Assembly: GCA_023393455.1 (NCBI GenBank)
Contig: JAEWLJ010000020.1
Location: forward strand, 60,996 to 124,995
Direction of reading: 5' to 3'
From: Methanobacteriota archaeon
GTDB taxonomy: Archaea > Halobacteriota > Methanomicrobia > Methanomicrobiales > Methanoculleaceae
Length of the DNA: 64,000 nucleotides
Shown in pieces: positions 58,572 to 64,000 of this stretch; position 1 is the first letter of the stretch; each line of letters starts with the position of its first letter. Made by a program: the position numbers and the translations under genes. Below the pieces are notes generated by a model that saw only the letters and a list, made by a program, of their open reading frames with translations, had not been told where the DNA came from and did no database searches.

Positions 58572-59474
58572 TCACGAAACTGCGTGGCGTATGACCGCCA
58601 TGATATCCCAGGCGAGCGATTCCGCCTGCCGCTCGTGCAGAAGGCGTGTCTCCAGGCGGAGCGAGCCCAGGACGTCGTCTCTGTCGTGGATATCCTGGAC
58701 GAAGACATCGACGATGTCCCCATACAGCCGGGCGACCGCGGGCGCAGTCGGGGGTTCGCCGACGGCGTGCATGAGCGCGGTCTCCTTCGGGTCGGGCGCA
58801 ATGCTGCCCGAGAACGGCGAGACCGCGACGACGAACTTCTCACGGAGGATGTCCCGCATGCCGGCGCAGTCGAGGATGGGGAGGATGTTCGCCGCCGGGT
58901 TCGCGGGGCCGATCACCACGGCGTCGCTCGCCTCGATCGCCGCCCGGACCTCGTCCGTCACTGCCGGGGGCTCGGGCCTGACGAGTTCCCGCACCTCCGT
59001 CCCGGGATCGGCGGCCACCCGGTAGGTAAAGAGCGGCAGGCGTTCGGTGCCGGTATCGACGAAGAGGGCGGCATCGCCGTCGGTCACCGGGAGGACGGTC
59101 GCCCCGATGTTGAGTGAGCGGCTCTGTGCCTGCACCGCTTCCGTCAGGGTCCATCCCTTCTTGAGGAGCGCCGCCCGGGCGATCTGGACGGCCCGGGCAC
59201 GGTCGCCGACCGGGAAGGGTTCGCCGCCCGCCACCTTCGGGAGGTAGTTGTGGGTGGCGTAGGTATCCCCCTTGATCCCCCACCACCGGCCGGTATCGAG
59301 GATACCTGCAAAGAGGAAGACGGCGGTGTCGATCTCCGGGGCGGCATGGCTCCCCGAGACCCAGCAGTTCCCGGCGGTGGACGCAACCACGGTAATCTCG
59401 TGATCGTAGAGGACCTGCCGGGCGCCATGGATGAGCGGGAGGGTCCCGGGCCCGCCCGAGAGGAAGGTGATCAT
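58572..59474 (-). CDS. CofD paralogue with altered active-site residues
   Basis: A 300-residue paralogue of CofD that aligns end-to-end with its neighbour without gaps through the first 50 residues. Substitutions at key sites: GGTGTPK is GGPGTLP (Thr9 to Pro, Lys13 to Pro), NTAED is STAGN (Asp36 to Asn), SPDID is APEID (Asp47 to Glu). The GPANPAANILPIL segment is kept. It may use a different phosphoacid or acceptor, or have a regulatory role. It has its own upstream region. The open frame and intact fold argue against decay. Confidence 0.82.
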   Translation of the reverse strand: MITFLSGGPGTLPLIHGARQVLYDHEITVVASTAGNCWVSGSHAAPEIDTAVFLFAGILDTGRWWGIKGDTYATHNYLPKVAGGEPFPVGDRARAVQIARAALLKKGWTLTEAVQAQSRSLNIGATVLPVTDGDAALFVDTGTERLPLFTYRVAADPGTEVRELVRPEPPAVTDEVRAAIEASDAVVIGPANPAANILPILDCAGMRDILREKFVVAVSPFSGSIAPDPKETALMHAVGEPPTAPAVARLYGDIVDVFVQDIHDRDDVLGSLRLETRLLHERQAESLAWDIMAVIRHAVS

Positions 59475-59953
59475 GGGTGAATGTCATTGTATGTGCCGTC
59501 TGCCGGGTTAACGGTTTCATTTGTTGCGGTGGGGTAGCGCATCGGCACTCCACACGCGTAGAGGCCGTCACCTCGCTGTTGACGGGCCTTTCTTGATCAT
59601 CTTGATGGTGTCTCTCAGCTGGTTTCTCGAACTCACATCCATACAATCACCCGGTCTTGACGCCGGCATAATAGCCTTATGCCGGCCCTGCCGTGTTGCA
59701 CGATCCTCCACGCTCTTCTGCCGCTCATCCCGCAAGACGTTTATTCTTTTCCGATATCGGATCCCTACGCCACCTTTCCGGCCATGCGGGATCCCGGTGC
59801 AGTCACGTATATATATCCTCTTCCCCATCACGCCGCGGCGTGGGATCATCGATTGCAACGGCACCTCACCAGAGACCGCCCGCGGGATCGTGATCGCATG
59901 CGGCAAGCTCTCCCCTCTCAAGACGGGAGCCTGCAAGGAATAAGGTGAGACCG
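59475..59953. other. Intergenic region with hairpin and promoter
   Basis: A 479-base gap between divergent genes. GCCGGCATAA (59662-59671) and TTATGCCGGC (59677-59686) form a ten-base-pair hairpin with a five-base loop. TATATATAT at 59809-59817 is the TATA box for the surface protein, leaving a leader of about 115 bases. Small frames in both strands lack support. No RNA gene was recognised. Confidence 0.5.
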
Positions 59954-61294
59954 ATGAGAGATGCATTTCCCAGGGCGATGACCGCCGCTATCGTCGTCAT
60001 CGCCGTAATTTGTGCCACGGGGTTCGTTTCTGCACAGATCATCAGCCCCGTGCAGCCGGATCGAACGCTGGTGATCGCACCACCCACGGATACGCCGACA
60101 CCGACGCCAACGCCCATCCGACCGCCGGTGGTCGGACCCCTGGATCCGGTTATCCAGCCGCCGATTGCTCCAACGGCCACGCCCATGCAGCCGCCGACAC
60201 AATCGCCAACGACCCAAACAACCGCCCCGACAGGTACGATCCCGGAACTGCCGACCGTCCCGACGACCACGATGCCCACGCCGATGCAGACGGTCACGTG
60301 GGCGCTGCCGCCGTCCGTCACGCCCCTGCAGCCGCCGGGGGTGCAGCCCACCCGGGCTCCGCAGAGCACCACCCCGGGAGGTTCCGGGACGCAGATCTCA
60401 AGCAGCCCGGGGGATAACCTCTTCCCGGCGATATCCGGAGATAACATCGTCTGGTACGACAACGATTCAGCCTCGATCCAGCTCTATGAGATTGCATCGG
60501 GGAACCTATCGACCATATCCACTGCAGCATCGACTCCTATCGGCCTGCCGCACGAACTGGCCATCGACGGGAAGAACGTCGTCTGGACGGGAGGAGACCC
60601 GCAGACCGGGAGAGATATCGTGTTCCTCTACGACATCGCATCAGGCAGGCTGGGACAGGTGACGAACGGCTCGGGACTCCCCGGATACCCGAGTGTCTCG
60701 CAGGAGTTCGTCGTCTGGATTGACGGGGACGAACTGGGCGATCTCTACCTCTACGAGATTGCGAGCGGGAACACCACGCAGGTGACGGACGATCCCTACG
60801 AGCAGATTCTGCCCGACGCCGGTGGAGACACATTCGTCTGGGCGGATAATGAGACCGAGGGGGGAGACCTCGACATCGCGGTGGCCTCCCGGAATGAGTC
60901 GAGGGTGATGCTGCTCGGGGATGCCGGCGACGACAGTTACCCCGATCTCTCGGGTGACGGCAACCGCATCGCCTGGATCAACGCCAACGAGAACCGGACC
61001 GCTGTCTACCTCTACGACGCCTCGACCGGGAACCTAACGCAGGTGACCGGTGAATCCGCACAACCCGATGCGGTCGCGGTCGACGGGAACTATCTGGTCT
61101 ACTCGGACTGGCGGAACGGAAACCTCGACATCTTCCTCTACAACATCAGCACCGGAGTGGAGACGCCGGTCACCGAGGACCCGTATGCCCAGTCTCTCCC
61201 GGATATCTCCGATGAGGTGGCCGTCTGGATGGGCAACAACACCGGGCAGTGGGAGATCTATATGTGGGAGGTACCGGGAGCCCCACAACCGTGA
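59954..61294 (+). CDS. Secreted beta-propeller surface protein with Pro/Thr-rich stalk
   Basis: A 446-residue exported protein. After a signal peptide (about residues 1-27, ending near FVSAQ), a Pro/Thr-rich stalk of about 110 residues is likely an extended, perhaps glycosylated spacer. The rest is a TolB-like beta propeller with blades of about 45 residues repeating the pattern LYEIASGNxTQVTxDPY and VVWxDxR/ENxN, found here as QLYEIASGNL, YLYEIASGNTTQVTDDPYEQ and FLYNISTGVETPVTEDPY. Its binding partner is unknown. The ATG at 59954 is chosen because AGGTGA (59943-59948) is the ribosome binding site; GTG 59945 lies within it. Confidence 0.83.
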   Translation: MRDAFPRAMTAAIVVIAVICATGFVSAQIISPVQPDRTLVIAPPTDTPTPTPTPIRPPVVGPLDPVIQPPIAPTATPMQPPTQSPTTQTTAPTGTIPELPTVPTTTMPTPMQTVTWALPPSVTPLQPPGVQPTRAPQSTTPGGSGTQISSSPGDNLFPAISGDNIVWYDNDSASIQLYEIASGNLSTISTAASTPIGLPHELAIDGKNVVWTGGDPQTGRDIVFLYDIASGRLGQVTNGSGLPGYPSVSQEFVVWIDGDELGDLYLYEIASGNTTQVTDDPYEQILPDAGGDTFVWADNETEGGDLDIAVASRNESRVMLLGDAGDDSYPDLSGDGNRIAWINANENRTAVYLYDASTGNLTQVTGESAQPDAVAVDGNYLVYSDWRNGNLDIFLYNISTGVETPVTEDPYAQSLPDISDEVAVWMGNNTGQWEIYMWEVPGAPQP

Positions 61295-61421
61295 TCGGGC
61301 CGGCCCAACCCTCTTTTTGGGTTCCGGCCGGGCCGGCGCGCCGTGCGAGCAGAACAATCTCACAATCCGCGCGTTCTTGAATACCTTTATCTTCCATCTC
61401 CCAAGACTCTTAACAGAACCG

Positions 61422-62630
61422 ATGAAGATCATCAAAGATCCGGTGCACGGCTACGTCGAGGCGGATGCGCTCGCGCTCCGGCTGCTGGACTCGGAGGTCG
61501 TCCAGCGGCTCCGCCACGTCACCCAGCTCGGGTTTGCAAACCTCGTCTACCCCGGGGCAAACCACACCCGCTTTGAGCACTCGCTCGGGACGATGCACCT
61601 ATCGGCCCTCATGTCGCGCCAGCTCGGGCTTGATAGGGATGAGACGAAACTCGTCACCACGGCCGCCCTCCTCCACGACATCGGCCACGGCCCCTTCTCC
61701 CACGTCACCGAGCCGGTGATGGAGGAGTTCACGGGGAGGAGCCACCACCAGATCGATCACCTCGTCCGCGAGGGAGCGACCGCCGGGATCCTCGAAGGCG
61801 AAGGGCTCGACCCCGCCGAGGTCTGCGCCGTCGTTGCAGGGAAGCACCGCCTCGCGAGCATCATCCACGGGAGCCTGGATGTCGACCGGATGGACTACCT
61901 GATGCGGGACGCCCACTACACCGGCGTCCCCTACGGGACGGTCGACGCCCACCGGCTGATCCGGAGCACCATCTTCACCGAGTCGGGCATCGCCCTCTCC
62001 GAAGGCGGGATCAACGCCGCCGAGTCGCTCCTCATCGCCCGGACCCTGATGCGCCCGGCGGTCTACTTCCACCATGTGAGCCGGATCGCGACGAGCATGT
62101 TCGTCCACGCCCTCCGCGAGGAGGTGCAGAACACCCCGGGCACGGACGCCCGCGAACTGATGCGGATGGACGACGCCGCCTGCATGGAGCGGCTGAAGCA
62201 CTCTTCCTGCGCGGTCACCCGCGACCTCGCCCGGCGGGTTTATTCCCGGGATCTCTACAAACGGGCGCTCTACATCGGCGAAGACCGGGTGAGCGCCGCA
62301 TCCCTCCAGCAGAACCTCGGCCCCGCCCGGGAGCGGGAGATCGCCCGCGAGATCGCCGGGGCCGCCGGTGTCACAGAGGACTCTGTCCTCGTCGACATCC
62401 CCCGTCTCCCCCGGGCGCTCTCGATGGAGGTCCGGGTCAGGAACAGCCACGCGATGGTCGAGATCGAGGAGGTCTCGCCTCTCATCAATACCTTAAACGA
62501 CACCCGGCGGCAGCAGTGGCGCCTCGGCGTCTACACCGTACAGGAGCACCGGAACGTGGTCGAGCAGGCGGCGATGGAAGTCCTCCGGGTGAAGCGGGCG
62601 ACAAAACAGGATAAACTCGTAGTGGTATAG
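61422..62630 (+). CDS. HD-domain phosphohydrolase (dNTPase-like)
   Basis: A 402-residue HD-superfamily hydrolase resembling SAMHD1/dGTPase-type proteins. The start MKIIKDPVHGYVE, then QLGFANLVYPGANHTRFEHSLGTMHL, and the metal-binding HD in LLHDIGHGPFSH (about residue 85), with a later Asp in SLDVDRMDYLMRDA, are all in the usual order. It may cleave dNTPs or another nucleotide. The ATG at 61422 follows a TATA-like CCTTTATC near 61383-61390 by about 32 bases, indicating a short or absent leader. ubiX follows after 14 bases. Confidence 0.87.
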   Translation: MKIIKDPVHGYVEADALALRLLDSEVVQRLRHVTQLGFANLVYPGANHTRFEHSLGTMHLSALMSRQLGLDRDETKLVTTAALLHDIGHGPFSHVTEPVMEEFTGRSHHQIDHLVREGATAGILEGEGLDPAEVCAVVAGKHRLASIIHGSLDVDRMDYLMRDAHYTGVPYGTVDAHRLIRSTIFTESGIALSEGGINAAESLLIARTLMRPAVYFHHVSRIATSMFVHALREEVQNTPGTDARELMRMDDAACMERLKHSSCAVTRDLARRVYSRDLYKRALYIGEDRVSAASLQQNLGPAREREIAREIAGAAGVTEDSVLVDIPRLPRALSMEVRVRNSHAMVEIEEVSPLINTLNDTRRQQWRLGVYTVQEHRNVVEQAAMEVLRVKRATKQDKLVVV

Positions 62631-62644
62631 TATATGGAGAGCGC

Positions 62645-63199
62645 ATGACAGAAGAGTTCGTCGTCGGAGTCACCGGGGCAAGCGGGGTCGTTTACGCCCG
62701 TCGCCTGCTCGAGGTGCTCTGTGATCAGGCAACGGTGCATGTCGTCATATCCGACACCGCCCGGCAGATAGCCGGGATCGAAGGCGTGGACCTTGAGGGG
62801 TTCGATGCCATATATGCCGAGAACAGCGACCTCGCGGCAGATATCGCGAGCGGCTCGTTTCGCTACGACGGGATGGCGATCGTGCCCTGCAGCATGAAGA
62901 CACTTGCCGCCGTCAGCAACGGCCTCGCCGAGAACCTGATCGGCCGGGCGGCGGACGTCTGCCTCAAGGAGAGGCGCCCCCTCCTCCTCCTGCTGCGGGA
63001 GATGCCACTCTCCCGGATCCACTTGAAGAACATGCTTGCCGCCGACGATGCCGGCGCGACCGTGATGGTCGCAAGCCCCCCCTTCTACCAGCGCCCGGAG
63101 ACCATCGACGACCTCGTCGATATGGTGGTGGCCCGGGTGCTCGATCACATGGGGGTCGAACACAAACTCGGAACCCGATGGAGCGGATACGATGCGTGA
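62645..63199 (+). CDS. ubiX: Flavin prenyltransferase UbiX
   Basis: A 184-residue UbiX. GVTGASGVVYARRLLEVL at the N-terminus, and MAIVPCSMKTLAAVSNGLAENLI with LLLREMPLSRIHLKNML, are diagnostic. It attaches a dimethylallyl group to FMN to make the prenylated FMN used by UbiD-type decarboxylases. The gene overlaps the ubiD start by eight bases, so the cofactor maker and user are translated together. In archaea the pair commonly serves the modified mevalonate pathway. Confidence 0.94.
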   Translation: MTEEFVVGVTGASGVVYARRLLEVLCDQATVHVVISDTARQIAGIEGVDLEGFDAIYAENSDLAADIASGSFRYDGMAIVPCSMKTLAAVSNGLAENLIGRAADVCLKERRPLLLLLREMPLSRIHLKNMLAADDAGATVMVASPPFYQRPETIDDLVDMVVARVLDHMGVEHKLGTRWSGYDA

Positions 63200-64000
63200 C
63201 TTTATCGAACGGATGCGCCGGCAGGGCGGGGTCGAGGAGATCGAGAGCCCCTGCTCGACCGTCTACGAGGCTCCCCGTATGGCGAGCAGGACTGACAAGA
63301 TCCTCTTCTTCCACGACCTCGACGGCCGCCGGGGGGTGATGAACCTTCTCTCCGACCGTGGATCGCTTGCAGCGGCGCTCGGTGTCGAAGAGAAGAACCT
63401 CGTCGGACACCTGGCTGCGATGACCTACAGCGGCCGCGTGGTGGATGCGGGCCGGCTCGAGGGCGGCATCCCTGCGGACCTCTCACGGCTCCCGATCATG
63501 AAGCACTTCCCCGGCGACGCCGGGCGCTACTTCACCTCCGGGATCGTCTTCTCGCGCTACGACGGCGTCGAGAACGCCTCCATCCACCGGATGATGGTCC
63601 TCGACGATCACAGGGTCGTCGCCCGCCTGGTGGAGGGGCGGCATACCCATACCCTCCTCAAGACGGCGCTCGCCCGGGGTGAGAGACTCCCGATCGCGGT
63701 CACCGTCGGCACGCATCCGCTGGTGACGTTCGCCGCCTGCACCCGCGTCCCGGAGGGGAGAGAATTCGCCTACGCCGCGGAGTTGATGGGCGGCGAACTC
63801 GGGGTCAGTGAGTGCGAGAACGGTGTCCGGGTTCCCGACGCCGAGATCGTCCTCGAGGGCTACATCACCGCCGAGAAGGTTGCGGAAGGGCCGTTCGTCG
63901 ACATCACCGGGACCTACGACCCCGTGCGCCAGCAGCACGTCATCGAGTTTGAGAAGATGTACTGCAAGGACGATCCCATCTACCACGGCATCCTCCCGGC
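63192..64000 (+). CDS. UbiD-family decarboxylase, partial
   Basis: The first 269 residues of a UbiD-like prenylated-FMN decarboxylase; the gene continues past the window end. Seen are HDLDGRRGVMNLL, the central NASIHRMMVLDDHRVVARLVEGRHTHTLL and EFAYAAELMGG, and AEIVLEGYI, which are typical. By context the best candidate is the trans-anhydromevalonate 5-phosphate decarboxylase of the archaeal mevalonate pathway, but other substrates are possible and the C-terminal active site is not in view. Confidence 0.87.
   Translation, partial: MRDFIERMRRQGGVEEIESPCSTVYEAPRMASRTDKILFFHDLDGRRGVMNLLSDRGSLAAALGVEEKNLVGHLAAMTYSGRVVDAGRLEGGIPADLSRLPIMKHFPGDAGRYFTSGIVFSRYDGVENASIHRMMVLDDHRVVARLVEGRHTHTLLKTALARGERLPIAVTVGTHPLVTFAACTRVPEGREFAYAAELMGGELGVSECENGVRVPDAEIVLEGYITAEKVAEGPFVDITGTYDPVRQQHVIEFEKMYCKDDPIYHGILP

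Noticed and set aside
57852..59117. A 421-codon plus-strand frame opposite the two cofD genes
   Set aside because: It spans the spacer between two independent genes and has no protein-like features, so it reflects GC bias only.
59568..59966. A 132-codon minus-strand frame before the surface protein gene
   Set aside because: It runs across the promoter and hairpin, has no ribosome binding site and no known motif.
60070..60400. A repetitive CCGAC/ACGCC-rich stretch considered as a tandem repeat or CRISPR-like array
   Set aside because: It encodes the Pro/Thr-rich stalk of the surface protein. No regular repeat-spacer spacing exists.

Overview
The window is archaeal chromosomal DNA from a hydrogenotrophic methanogen of the order Methanomicrobiales, most likely Methanoculleus or a close relative. 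Support comes from a contiguous set of methanogenesis marker genes for methyl-coenzyme M reductase (MCR) activation, coenzyme F420 biosynthesis (cofD), archaeal lipid synthesis (glycerol-1-phosphate dehydrogenase), and archaeal information-processing genes (primase small subunit, GINS, L44e, S27e, aIF2-alpha, Nop10, RadB, Cdc48, archaeal ProRS and AspRS). Promoters show TATA boxes, ribosome binding sites read GAGGTGA, and most of the sequence is GC-rich. The species call is inference.

Layout. 0-6.6 kb: orphan glutamate synthase domain protein, sugar epimerase, membrane protein, two-subunit 2-oxoacid oxidoreductase. 6.7-17.1 kb: MFS transporter, a fused N-carbamoylputrescine amidase/agmatine deiminase, MntP, DUF362 protein, ProRS, two membrane proteins, egsA and UPF0179. 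17.1-17.7 kb: hairpin-rich gap. 17.7-24.4 kb: ADP-ribosylglycohydrolase, UPF0058, then the elp3-priS-GINS-rpl44e-rps27e-aIF2a-nop10-PAC2 cluster. 24.4-29.6 kb: rhodanese lipoprotein, a motif-degenerate ABC ATPase, DUF1614 protein, asparagine synthetase and an AhpD-like protein. 29.6-37.3 kb: minus-strand run HAD protein-atwA-mmp3-mmp6-mmp5-mmp15-mmp17-mmp7. 37.3-42.4 kb: ribose-1,5-bisphosphate isomerase followed by a small accessory island. 42.4-64 kb: dapF, radB-larC, cdc48, S41 peptidase, acyl-CoA synthetase, KaiC-like protein, metE, aspS, pdaD, HEAT protein, TusA-like and IscU-like proteins, two tandem cofD paralogues, a beta-propeller surface protein, an HD hydrolase and ubiX-ubiD (ubiD runs off the end).

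Genes that work together: pdaD makes agmatine and the fused AguB-AguA protein can take it to putrescine, giving a full arginine-to-putrescine route in one window. AtwA and the Mmp proteins belong to the ATP-dependent MCR activation machinery. UbiX and UbiD probably supply the prenylated-FMN decarboxylase step of the archaeal mevalonate pathway, which joins egsA in membrane lipid synthesis.

The most unusual stretch is 38.3-42.4 kb. It holds a RelB/RelE pair with a palindromic operator, remnants of secreted proteins (one with a clear one-base frameshift), and a chimeric open reading frame that has captured 293 bp of a ribose-1,5-bisphosphate isomerase gene in frame. That copy differs from the intact gene 3.7 kb upstream by 14 bases, 13 of them synonymous, so it looks as if it came from a functional diverged homologue rather than from decay of a local duplicate.

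No tRNA, rRNA, CRISPR array, transposase or integrase was recognised.
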